This document shows, in pieces, positions 29,879 through 37,609 of a stretch of 37,974 nt of DNA. Source of the DNA: a virus; IMG/VR virus record IMGVR_UViG_3300035666_000075, positions 1 to 37,974 of that record, one strand, 5' to 3'. The position numbers and the translations under genes were made by a program. How positions within the stretch are numbered: position 1 is the stretch's first letter; each line of letters opens with the position of its first letter. The notes beneath the pieces are model-generated. The model had not been told where the DNA came from, did no database searches, and saw only the letters and a program-made list of their open reading frames with translations.

Positions 29879-31540
29879 ATGCGAAATCCTCTGTCCATTT
29901 ACCTTATTTGTGGCTCTAATGAAGCCGAGTATCTCCAAAGAGTTCTTAAAAGTTTCAAGCCCGTTGCGAAGGAGTTTGTTGTTTGCCTTGCTGGCGGGTC
30001 AGCTTCGACAGCCGAGGAGGAGCGGATTGCCTTGGATGCTGGGGCTAAAGTCGTTTATTACAAAAACAAAAGAACGGATTGGCCTCACATAGACGATTTT
30101 GCAACGGCCAGAAATACAGCCCTAGAGGCTTGTTCAGAGAAGTGGGCGATGTGGGTGGATGCTGATGATGAGATGCAACCAGGGGCAGAGGCAATTATAG
30201 ACGAAGCTATTACACAAGCGGAGCAGAGGGAAGCCCAACTCATAGCGTTCCGCTACAATGTTTCCAATGCCGGACTGATACCCCTTCGTGAGATGGTTTC
30301 CCTAAAGGGCAAGTGCAGATGGAAGAATCGGGTTCACGAAATGTTGGTAGCAGAGGATCAGACAAAGATATTTGGGATTGATAGGGTGGTTCGGGTTCAC
30401 AACCCAAAAGGCTATAAAAAGACATCTGCCGACAGAAACTTCACCATCCTAAAGGATGTTTTGGAGCCAGCCCCAACCTCGCTTTATTACACCCAGCAAG
30501 AATACTTTTTAACTACAAATTGGGCCGAGTGCCTAAAATATGGAAAGCTGGCAATTCAATTCCCAGAGCTAGAGGATACACTTCGGTATGATGTGCTTTG
30601 CAATATGGGAAGATGCGCCCCGACTACCGAGGAAAAATTAAGATATTTAGGCGAGGCGATTGCCTGCCAGCCAGACCGCAGGGAAGCCCATTATTGGCTC
30701 GCGGTTGAGTATTCAGCCCACGGAAAATGGAACAAGGTTTGGGGGGCGGCTCGTTCTGCCATGAGCCTTCCAAGGCCAACACAACACTACTGGAACCTTG
30801 TTGAAGCAATTTATTCTTGGCAAGCGATGGATTTGTACGAAACAGCTTGTGCCTGTATTGGCAAGAAAGAAGAGGCCGAAAAGATTAGGAAGGCAAGACC
30901 AGCCCCTAAAATTAGCGTGGTTCACGCAACCAAAGGAAGGCCACAAATCGCGTGGCAAAGAAGGCATCAATGGCTAACGCTTGCCCAAAAGCCCCTAGAG
31001 GTGGAATGGCTTTTTGTAGTGGATCACGATGACCCCCAAGACTACACGCCCCACCAAGCCATCAGAGCCAACCCCGGCGGCATCATTAACGCTTGGAACT
31101 ATGGGGCAAAACAGGCCAAGGGAGATATTATTATTCAAATGAGCGATGATTGGAGCCCATGCCGCCATTGGGATGCCCTAATTTCAAACGCTATTGGGGC
31201 TACAAATGAGCCCAAGGTCTTGGCAGTATCTGATGGGCTACGAACCGACAAACTCCTTTGTATGGCGATTTTAACGCAAAAGAGGCTAGAACAGCAGGGT
31301 GGGTTTATGTTTGCCCCAGAGTACCAAGAGAGTGACGGCATCTATTCCGACAACGAATTTACAGAAAGAGCTTATAGTGATGGGGTTGTGATTGAAGCGA
31401 AGGAGATTCAGTTCAAGCATGAAAACCCCCTCTTTGCAGGCGGGAAGCCAGACGATCTAATAAAGAATCACAACAAGCCAGAGTTCTATGAAAAGGGTAA
31501 ATCCATTTATGAAAAAAGAAAAAGCAATTCTTGGAATTAA
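29879..31540 (+). CDS. Bidomain glycosyltransferase (GT2-type) with TPR-like middle
   Basis: The 553-residue protein has two glycosyltransferase-like halves. The N-terminal one begins LSIYLICGSNEAEYL and has the DxD-type VDADDEM (Asp94-Asp97). Helical repeats (about 250-330) look TPR-like. The second half begins ISVVHATKGRP (about 344) and has VVDHDDP (about 380-386) and MSDDW (about 421-425). This is the first gene of a cassette placed after the capsid terminator. It likely transfers sugars to a virion or host-surface acceptor. It starts within a leader that contains TTGACA and AAATCC. Confidence 0.75.
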   Translation: MRNPLSIYLICGSNEAEYLQRVLKSFKPVAKEFVVCLAGGSASTAEEERIALDAGAKVVYYKNKRTDWPHIDDFATARNTALEACSEKWAMWVDADDEMQPGAEAIIDEAITQAEQREAQLIAFRYNVSNAGLIPLREMVSLKGKCRWKNRVHEMLVAEDQTKIFGIDRVVRVHNPKGYKKTSADRNFTILKDVLEPAPTSLYYTQQEYFLTTNWAECLKYGKLAIQFPELEDTLRYDVLCNMGRCAPTTEEKLRYLGEAIACQPDRREAHYWLAVEYSAHGKWNKVWGAARSAMSLPRPTQHYWNLVEAIYSWQAMDLYETACACIGKKEEAEKIRKARPAPKISVVHATKGRPQIAWQRRHQWLTLAQKPLEVEWLFVVDHDDPQDYTPHQAIRANPGGIINAWNYGAKQAKGDIIIQMSDDWSPCRHWDALISNAIGATNEPKVLAVSDGLRTDKLLCMAILTQKRLEQQGGFMFAPEYQESDGIYSDNEFTERAYSDGVVIEAKEIQFKHENPLFAGGKPDDLIKNHNKPEFYEKGKSIYEKRKSNSWN

Positions 31541-31766
31541 AAAAGCCAAGCCCTCCGACCCAAAAGACCTTGGCGTGATTAAGCTTGGAAAGGCACGGCC
31601 CGATAAAACAAAGTATGTTTTAATGGATTTTGAATATGATGAAAAGGCAGGAAAAGAGCTTTATGGAATCGGAATGGAAATGCTTGCCAAGGACAAGGAA
31701 GCAGTCATCAATTATGTGATTGTTGAGGCCATTAAAAATTACATAAAACCAAAATGCAAGAAATAA
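31509..31766 (+). CDS. Small hypothetical protein (85 aa)
   Basis: It starts within the 3' end of the glycosyltransferase in another frame (ATG at 31488 or 31509; 31509 is preferred because of its shorter overlap and the AAATCC just before it). The product is basic with a conserved-looking GVIKLGKARPDKTKYVLMDF stretch and a C-terminal helix. Ends inside the next gene. No known family. Confidence 0.5.
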   Translation: MKKEKAILGIKKAKPSDPKDLGVIKLGKARPDKTKYVLMDFEYDEKAGKELYGIGMEMLAKDKEAVINYVIVEAIKNYIKPKCKK

Positions 31767-32353
31767 CCATTCAAGACCCATTCGGCCAAGCCCTAGCAAA
31801 ATACAGCGAGGGGCTTTCTCTTGGGGTTGAAATAGGTGGCGGAACCGGGGATGGCTCAACCCAATGTATCAAAACAAGGGAGCTATTCAGCTTCGAAATT
31901 CATCCAGACCGCATAGGCCGACATAAGTATAACCTAGATTCAAGGCAAGGAGGATTGGCGGTTAATTGGCTTTCAAGCAATCCGATGATGTGGATGAGCC
32001 TAGAGGCCGTGGAAGATTTTTATAGGACAACCCAAACCAAGCTAAATCAATATCCTCTCGATCAAATTATTGAATGGCACAGGGAAGATTTTAGGGTTGC
32101 GGCAAAATATACTTGGGGGCATCCAACCATTAAGGATGAGGCCGACTTTCTTTTATTGGATGGCGGGGCTTTTTCTGGAAGGGCTGACTTTATGGTTTGG
32201 TTTCCAAAGCTAAAAGAGGGAGGAATCATCGCCCTAGACGACACAAACGACATTAAGAATTACGGGAATTATCAATGGCTTAAAACATCGGGGCATCCTG
32301 TTTTATGGGAGGAACCATCTTGGAGGAATGGGTGCGCCATTTTCAAGAAATGA
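31754..32353 (+). CDS. Class I SAM-dependent methyltransferase-like protein
   Basis: Motif I is clear in SLGVEIGGGTGDGST (about 21-35), with an acidic residue at the end of strand 2 (FSFEIHPDRI), an LLLDGGAFSGRADF motif-IV-like part and IIALDDTND afterwards. The 199-residue protein is typical of small-molecule or sugar methyltransferases near glycosyltransferases. Substrate is unknown. Starts 12 bases inside the previous gene and ends in ATGA overlap with the next. Confidence 0.65.
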   Translation: MQEITIQDPFGQALAKYSEGLSLGVEIGGGTGDGSTQCIKTRELFSFEIHPDRIGRHKYNLDSRQGGLAVNWLSSNPMMWMSLEAVEDFYRTTQTKLNQYPLDQIIEWHREDFRVAAKYTWGHPTIKDEADFLLLDGGAFSGRADFMVWFPKLKEGGIIALDDTNDIKNYGNYQWLKTSGHPVLWEEPSWRNGCAIFKK

Positions 32354-32931
32354 TTATCGTAAATATCGGGGCAAATGACGGAATGGATGATTGCCGTGAT
32401 TTTGTCTTTACAAATAGGGACAAAATCAGCCGGGTGTTGTTAGTCGAGCCATCCGAGGAAGCCCTTGCAAAATGCAGGGAAAATTATTCCGATATTCCAA
32501 ATGCAGAGTTTTACAACTTAGCCATTGTTCCGGCCGATTCAAATTTTGCAATTCTTTACAGCCCAAAGGATGAACCCGAAAGCCACCACTCCTCCTTAAT
32601 CCCCGACCATACATTATTCCATGGATATAGAAAAATTGAGGGCATTATAAGAAAGGCAATGGGGATTGGCGATTTTTTGATAAAAAATAATGTCGATATT
32701 TGTGACAGGCTTTATATTGATACTGAGGGAATGGATTTTTATATTCTTTCGGCCATAGATTTTTCAAAACATAAGATCGGGTTTATTCGATACGAAAGCT
32801 ATCATTTTGATGGGATTACCAACAAGGGGCAAAATCACAAGGCGTTTGTTCAGAGGCTTGCTGGCCTTGGCTATTCAATTACGAAAGACGGACAATGGAA
32901 CGAAATAGCAGAAAAATCATGGAGCATATAA
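32350..32931 (+). CDS. FkbM-family methyltransferase
   Basis: Start is the ATG overlapping the previous stop (ATGA). The 193-residue protein shows FkbM features: IIVNIGANDGMDDCRDF (motif I), VLLVEPSEEALAKCREN, and LYIDTEGMDFYIL, with Asp/Glu residues for SAM and metal handling. FkbM enzymes are O-methyltransferases often acting on glycans. Together with neighbours it suggests a sugar-modifying pathway. It overlaps the next gene by 13 bases. Confidence 0.75.
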   Translation: MIIVNIGANDGMDDCRDFVFTNRDKISRVLLVEPSEEALAKCRENYSDIPNAEFYNLAIVPADSNFAILYSPKDEPESHHSSLIPDHTLFHGYRKIEGIIRKAMGIGDFLIKNNVDICDRLYIDTEGMDFYILSAIDFSKHKIGFIRYESYHFDGITNKGQNHKAFVQRLAGLGYSITKDGQWNEIAEKSWSI

Positions 32932-33455
32932 ACGCAGATTTTGGGGAGCAATGGTTCACCTATCCGGGCATTTATCGGCGTATGGCAAAGAACTGCCGAC
33001 CCAACGGAATCCTTGTTGAGCTTGGGGCATGGAAGGGAAGAAGTTCCGCATTCCTAATTGTGGAGGCAAAAAACAAAAGCCCGGACATTCAGGTTCATAT
33101 TGTGGACACTTGGCTTGGATCAGGCGAGCATACCCTTGGAATGACGGACGGACTTTATGAAAAGTTTCTTGAAAACCTTTCTCCGCTTAAAGGACAATAC
33201 CAAGCCCACAGGATGACAACAGATGAGGCCGCAAGCCTTTTCCAAGACGGCTCCCTAGACGGGGTTTTCATAGATGCCGACCATACTTATGAAGCAGTTA
33301 AAATGGACATTCAAAACTGGATGCCGAAAGTAAGAAGCGGCGGAATCCTTGCCGGGCATGACTATATTGAAACATGGCCGGGAGTCATTGAGGCAGTCAA
33401 TGAAAGCCTAAAAGATTTTTCCGTCACAGAACAATGCTGGGTAAAACAATGCTAA
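32919..33455 (+). CDS. Class I methyltransferase (Methyltransf_24-like)
   Basis: Motif I is in ILVELGAWKGRSSAFL, followed by IQVHIVDTWLGSGEH, DGVFIDADHTYEAVKMDI and GGILAGHDYIETWPGV, the arrangement of Methyltransf_24 (CmcI/O-methyltransferase-like) enzymes. The ATG at 32919 is chosen as it gives the smaller overlap; an in-frame ATG at 32895 is also possible, and neither has a good ribosome site. It is the third methyltransferase in a row. Confidence 0.65.
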   Translation: MEHINADFGEQWFTYPGIYRRMAKNCRPNGILVELGAWKGRSSAFLIVEAKNKSPDIQVHIVDTWLGSGEHTLGMTDGLYEKFLENLSPLKGQYQAHRMTTDEAASLFQDGSLDGVFIDADHTYEAVKMDIQNWMPKVRSGGILAGHDYIETWPGVIEAVNESLKDFSVTEQCWVKQC

Positions 33456-34216
33456 CCATTTTCACAATCGTATTGAATGGCGAGCCATTCATAAGCAAAA
33501 AGCTGGAAACCTACCAAAAGCTGACTATTCCTTGGCAATGGAGGATTGTCGAGGGAGTCAGCAATCCCAGAAATTGCACTCGCTGGTGCAGGGAAGTTCC
33601 GAGCAAATGGCACAAGGATTTTGTCTCAATAGACGCCACGCACGAATATCTTAAAAACCTAAAACATCCAAAGGTATCGTTCCAATACCAAAACAAGCCT
33701 TTCGATGGAAAGATTGAGATGATACGAAGGGCATTGGAAGGGGTGGATTGCGGGGTTGTGATGGAGCAGGACGCTGATGAGTTTTGGACAGAAAAACAAA
33801 TGGAGGATGTTTATAGGCTTTTGATTGATCGAACGCCCGGAACCGCCGCTCAATTCTTTTGCAATTATCACATAGGGAAAAAGGTTGTCGTTTCGCGCTC
33901 CGGGCTTGGGTGTTATCCTTACGAATGGTATCGAGCATGGAAGTGGGGCGAGGGCATTGAGTTTACCAGCCACGAACCACCCATCCTGAATCACCAGCCG
34001 AGCAGAATCCCAAGGGGAGTCACCGAGGAGATGGGGCTTGTTTTTGACCACTTCGCCTATTCTGTTCCAGCGCAAGTAGAGTTTAAGGAAGATTTTTATG
34101 GCTATGCGGAGCTTCTGAAATCTTGGGAGAAACTACAAAAAACTCACGGGCCTGTAAGGCTGAATCGCTATTTTACTCATGTTCAAGACAGAAGCGTGGT
34201 GGATGATGCAACCTAA
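33449..34216 (+). CDS. Glycosyltransferase-like protein
   Basis: The protein begins MLTIFTIVLNGEPFI, as in GT2-type enzymes, and has an acidic triad in VVMEQDADEFW (Asp108-Asp110), the likely nucleotide-sugar/metal site. The rest is aromatic-rich (CYPYEWYRAWKWGEG). An earlier in-frame ATG at 33434 exists; 33449 has the shorter overlap with the previous gene (7 bases). It lies after three methyltransferases. Target unknown. Confidence 0.65.
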   Translation: MLTIFTIVLNGEPFISKKLETYQKLTIPWQWRIVEGVSNPRNCTRWCREVPSKWHKDFVSIDATHEYLKNLKHPKVSFQYQNKPFDGKIEMIRRALEGVDCGVVMEQDADEFWTEKQMEDVYRLLIDRTPGTAAQFFCNYHIGKKVVVSRSGLGCYPYEWYRAWKWGEGIEFTSHEPPILNHQPSRIPRGVTEEMGLVFDHFAYSVPAQVEFKEDFYGYAELLKSWEKLQKTHGPVRLNRYFTHVQDRSVVDDAT

Positions 34217-34889
34217 AATCATAAAATATTCCCAAAGGCTAGGCGACATTTTAAGATGCCTGCCTGCCTGTAAGTTTTTATCCGACAAGGGGCATAGAGT
34301 TTTGTTTGATTGCCTTGAGATTTACCACGGCATTTTTGATATGGTTTCCTATGCCCAACCACTAGGAGCAACCCCTTTTGATGCTGATATTCTTGAGCTA
34401 GAAATATGGCCCAATAAATATGTTGATTATAGAAAAAGCAGAAAATCTTGGGGAGAGTTTGTCTATTCCCATAATGACATAAAGGGAGCAGACAGGGAAA
34501 ACATTGTTATAGATAGGCTTTGTAGTGAAAGAGCGATTGGGCTACCAGAAAAATATCACCTGATTGCCCCATTCGGGGTTTCGCAAAATACCTACCATAA
34601 TCCGCTTAAAATCATCCAAGAAGCCGCAAGGGAACTAGGCAAAGATAATGTGATTGTTTTATGTCCGGGGGATGTTCGGATTGAGGGCATTGCCACCTAT
34701 ACCGCCCCAAGCGTTGAGCAGATGGCAAAGGCGGTCAGGGATGCAGACCAATTCTGGGCAATCAATTCAGCCCCAATCATCTTGGCCTCTTCGGTTCGGA
34801 GGGGAAAGGAAAGCAAGTTTTGGGGGCAAAAGGGGGAGTTTGAATCAGACAATGTTCCTTGGTTTGAGGGGCTTGTAAGAATGGATTGA
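34206..34889 (+). CDS. GT-B-type glycosyltransferase-like protein (GT9-like)
   Basis: The product of about 227 residues starts QPKIIKYSQRLGDILRCLPA, which is like the N-terminal Rossmann of GT9 (heptosyltransferase) proteins, and has a second half with HLIAPFGVSQNTYHNP, DNVIVLCPGDVRI and FWAINSAPIILASSVRRGK, as in a GT-B donor-binding domain. It is shorter than heptosyltransferases (about 330 residues). The stop overlaps TTGACA, which precedes the next gene. Confidence 0.55.
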   Translation: MQPKIIKYSQRLGDILRCLPACKFLSDKGHRVLFDCLEIYHGIFDMVSYAQPLGATPFDADILELEIWPNKYVDYRKSRKSWGEFVYSHNDIKGADRENIVIDRLCSERAIGLPEKYHLIAPFGVSQNTYHNPLKIIQEAARELGKDNVIVLCPGDVRIEGIATYTAPSVEQMAKAVRDADQFWAINSAPIILASSVRRGKESKFWGQKGEFESDNVPWFEGLVRMD

Positions 34890-34906
34890 CACTAGGGTTG
34901 GTTTTG

Positions 34907-35224
34907 ATGGGCGGGGCTATTTCCACTTCTTATTTTGGGTCTGACCTTCACTACATGATTAATGACTTGTGGGTGAGCGTGACCGGGCTTGCATCTAACC
35001 CTGTTTCTGCAATAGCCACCGACCTCGGGACTTCGGCTGATTTGGATGTTGGAGGAGAAGTTTTCAGGCTTACTAAATCCCTTGTGGTTTGTGCGTCGGC
35101 TGTTTCAACCGTTACCATCGGCAATCTTTGCACCTTAGAAAACAACGAATTTATGGTTGCCCAATTCTCAACCTCAACGGACGGCCTTTCCTATACCCTA
35201 GACTTGGCTGATCCCACAACCTAA
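34907..35224 (+). CDS. Head-tail connector / structural protein (105 aa)
   Basis: The ATG at 34907 is chosen; an in-frame TTG at 34886 would overlap the previous gene. The product is beta-rich (AISTSYFGSDLHYMIND, then DVGGEVFRLTKSLVV), with strands near VSTVTIGNLCTLE. It is the first gene after the sugar-transfer cassette and before the tail-terminator-like pair, the place of lambda FI/FII. Function by position only. The stop overlaps the next ATG (TAATG). Confidence 0.5.
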   Translation: MGGAISTSYFGSDLHYMINDLWVSVTGLASNPVSAIATDLGTSADLDVGGEVFRLTKSLVVCASAVSTVTIGNLCTLENNEFMVAQFSTSTDGLSYTLDLADPTT

Positions 35225-35640
35225 TGGCCTCTATTGAGAGAGAGGTTGAGAACGCCTTAATCTCAGCCATCAATTCTGTAACTGGGCTTTCGTACTACAC
35301 AAGCGAAAGACCCACGGCCAGAACCCTTCCCTTTGTCTCGGCAAGGGCTTCCATCACAAATGAGCAGTTGGGAACATTTACCGGGGTTTTTGGGCTAACT
35401 GCCAACCTTTCCTACAACCAAAGAGCCGACTCCATAACCCGCCAAGCCTTCGATGCCAAGTTTCAAGAGATTGTAGGCAAGTTCTATCAGAATCCCAATC
35501 TTGCAGTCGTCTCAACTACGGCATCCAATGTGACTATTTACAATGCCAAGATGACAAGCGAAAGCCCATCCATCATGGCAAGGAACAGGACTTGGGCTAA
35601 AGAGATAACCCTTGATGTGATTGCGAGCGCAAAAAAATGA
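35224..35640 (+). CDS. Tail terminator/completion-like protein, copy A
   Basis: The 138-residue protein has an N-terminal helix (EREVENALISAINSVTGL), central strands (TLPFVSARASI, LGTFTGVFGLTANLSYN) and a RTWAKEITLDVIAS end. It lies between a connector candidate and the fibrous genes, where siphophages keep tail terminator (Z/U-like) genes. A second, clearly related gene follows. The stop overlaps that gene (ATGA). Family inferred from position and shape. Confidence 0.55.
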   Translation: MASIEREVENALISAINSVTGLSYYTSERPTARTLPFVSARASITNEQLGTFTGVFGLTANLSYNQRADSITRQAFDAKFQEIVGKFYQNPNLAVVSTTASNVTIYNAKMTSESPSIMARNRTWAKEITLDVIASAKK

Positions 35641-36140
35641 GCCAATCCATCCAATATCAGATTGAGGATGGGATTGCCGCCCTCTTAACAGGCATCTCCG
35701 GCCTTAATGTCTATACAACAAACAGAATTGGCAGAAGGCTTTTCCCTTATGTAACCATTCAAGCCTTAATCAGTTCGCAAGTGCTAGGAAATTATAGCGG
35801 GGTTTACGATCTTTCTGTTGCAGTCAATTACAGCGACACGGCGGTTAAGGTAAGCCAAGAAGCCTTTGACCAAGAATATTGCGAGATATTTGAGGCGTTC
35901 TACTCAGAAACCCCCACCCTTCGGGCAAAGATAGATGCCCAAATTTTACCACCCGCAGTCATTTATATGGCTCAAATAACAGGCCAAAGCCCAACGATAA
36001 GGGCAAGCTCTAGGGCTTGGCAGAGGGGGCTAACGATGCGGATTATGGCAAGCCCGGTTCAGTCGCCTGAAGCCGTTGCCTATATCGCCGCACTTCAATT
36101 CAACGATCATCGCAATTCCCAATATATCGGAGCAATTTAA
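35637..36140 (+). CDS. Tail terminator/completion-like protein, copy B
   Basis: The 167-residue protein is a paralogue of the previous gene: both have a GISGLNVYT/SVTGLSYYT type start, a P(F/Y)V(S/T) strand, LG.(F/Y).GV(F/Y).L, an FD.......FY helix and a SP(S/T)I.A..R.W end. Copy B is longer at the C-terminus (VQSPEAVAYIAALQF). Two different terminator-like proteins in tandem may form separate rings, or one may have diverged. Confidence 0.6.
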   Translation: MSQSIQYQIEDGIAALLTGISGLNVYTTNRIGRRLFPYVTIQALISSQVLGNYSGVYDLSVAVNYSDTAVKVSQEAFDQEYCEIFEAFYSETPTLRAKIDAQILPPAVIYMAQITGQSPTIRASSRAWQRGLTMRIMASPVQSPEAVAYIAALQFNDHRNSQYIGAI

Positions 36141-36157
36141 CAAGGAGATTGAATTAA

Positions 36158-37609
36158 ATGGCACTTCCAGTTTTAGACGGAAATCAGTCAGCAACGACCC
36201 TTTCTTCAGTAGTAACAGGAGGGGAGCATATTGTTGCTCATACGGTTGTTAGCCTTGGATCAACCGCAATCTCAAACATCACAAGCGCAGTTAGCGGAAG
36301 CGTTGTTTCCATCTCCAACTTCCCGGCCAGCCAGACCATTGCTGGCACGGTCACGGCGAATTTAATAGGAAGAGACGGAACAGGGTTGGGATTTGATCGC
36401 AGAATTGCTTGTGATTCTTCTGGCAACACGATTGTAAATATTCATGCAGGCGATGGTTCTGGGCCAATTTCCAATGTAAATGGCCTTCTTGTTCGCGGCA
36501 CGGTCACGGCGAATGTTCCTTTTGCTTCAACAACCGCAACTTTTCCAAATCAAATTGTTGCCATTGGCTATCGAGATGGGTTGGTTGGTAACACAATTAA
36601 GGAAGTTAATAATGATAATGGCGAGCTTCCTGTAAAAATACAAAAAATTGATGCTGGCGGGGCTCTAAACTCACAGTTTGCCAGTTGGATTGTTGATAGC
36701 GGAGGTGATGTTCCCATCTCCGGCACGGTCACAGCAAATGTTTTTGGCCAGCATCAGACAGATGAAGACCAAAGACCAATTCCAGTTGATTCATGGCAAA
36801 TAGCCAGAGCCGATACTACTGTTGATTTGATTGTTCCAGTACAAATCACAAACGATTCTGGGACGCTTAACGCCTCGAACCCCCTCCCCATCTCCGGCAC
36901 GGTCACGGCGAATGTGGCTGGAAATCTAAACAGCACACTTGAATATGACGGAAACACTTTTTTCGTTAAAGTGGCCGGAAGATCTGCTGGAGGAAAAACA
37001 GACTATCCAATCAATATATCAGGCACGGTCACGGTCGGCAATTCCGTCACCATCGGCTCGTTGCCATCAATTTCTGGAACCGTCACAGCCAACATCAATG
37101 GCACGGTTCCTGTCAGCATTTCATCTGTTACCATAGGAAATTCAGTAACCATTGGCTCCTTTGCAACAAGCGTAACAGCAAGGCTAATTAACCCCGCTGG
37201 AACCGCTGTAACTTACGCAGAGGTTGGGACGGCTGGCAATCCATCCATTGATGTTCTTTCTGTGCAGGGCGTTTCTGGTGGAACTAATTTGCCCATTGCT
37301 GGATCGGTAACAATTTCTGGTGTTCCCAGTGGCGCACTTACAACTCGTTTTGGCTCTGTGGTTACGGCCAATACTGCCTTATTGACGGCCGCTGTAACCA
37401 ATTCTGCAAGGCGGTATTTGCTCATTCAAAATGTCACAACCTCATCGAATGTTATCACGGTTGGGGTTGGATTTACTCCAACAACTACTCAAGGCATTCA
37501 GCTTACGGCTGGGGCTGGAATCACATTTGAATCTAGCTACATACCTACAGGGGCTGTTTATATTCTTTCTAGTGTAACTGCATCCACATTCACAATTCTT
37601 GAAGCGTGA
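36158..37609 (+). CDS. Repetitive fibrous protein (ISGTVTAN repeats)
   Basis: The 483-residue product repeats ISGTVTAN-type units about every 30-60 residues (at about residues 66, 117, 192, 250 and 292, and a variant near 310), with SVTIGNSVTIG elements between. This suggests a beta-helix or fibrous stalk; similar units occur in phage tail or capsid-fibre proteins. The C-terminal part (NAVTNSARRYLLIQNVTTSS, then GVGFTPTT) looks like a tip domain. It begins with AAGGAG upstream and ends in a GTGA overlap with the second LamG gene. An adhesin role is inferred. Confidence 0.65.
   Translation: MALPVLDGNQSATTLSSVVTGGEHIVAHTVVSLGSTAISNITSAVSGSVVSISNFPASQTIAGTVTANLIGRDGTGLGFDRRIACDSSGNTIVNIHAGDGSGPISNVNGLLVRGTVTANVPFASTTATFPNQIVAIGYRDGLVGNTIKEVNNDNGELPVKIQKIDAGGALNSQFASWIVDSGGDVPISGTVTANVFGQHQTDEDQRPIPVDSWQIARADTTVDLIVPVQITNDSGTLNASNPLPISGTVTANVAGNLNSTLEYDGNTFFVKVAGRSAGGKTDYPINISGTVTVGNSVTIGSLPSISGTVTANINGTVPVSISSVTIGNSVTIGSFATSVTARLINPAGTAVTYAEVGTAGNPSIDVLSVQGVSGGTNLPIAGSVTISGVPSGALTTRFGSVVTANTALLTAAVTNSARRYLLIQNVTTSSNVITVGVGFTPTTTQGIQLTAGAGITFESSYIPTGAVYILSSVTASTFTILEA
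36344..37039 (+). repeat. 18-bp coding repeats (GGCACGGTCACGGCGAAT)
   Basis: The same 18-base string occurs at 36344, 36497 and 36896, with near copies at 36722 and 37022. All are in the same frame and encode the GTVTAN part of the fibrous protein. The spacing is irregular (about 126-225 bases). Confidence 0.85.

Noticed and set aside
29851-29881. TTGACA after the terminator as an ordinary sigma-70 promoter for the glycosyltransferase operon
   Set aside because: At 17-19 bases the only -10 candidates (CCTATA, CTATAT, TATATG) are weak and overlap the ATG, so transcription would begin inside the gene.
36344-37039. CRISPR-like array
   Set aside because: The repeats are inside a long open frame, spaced irregularly by 126-225 bases, and encode a structural motif.
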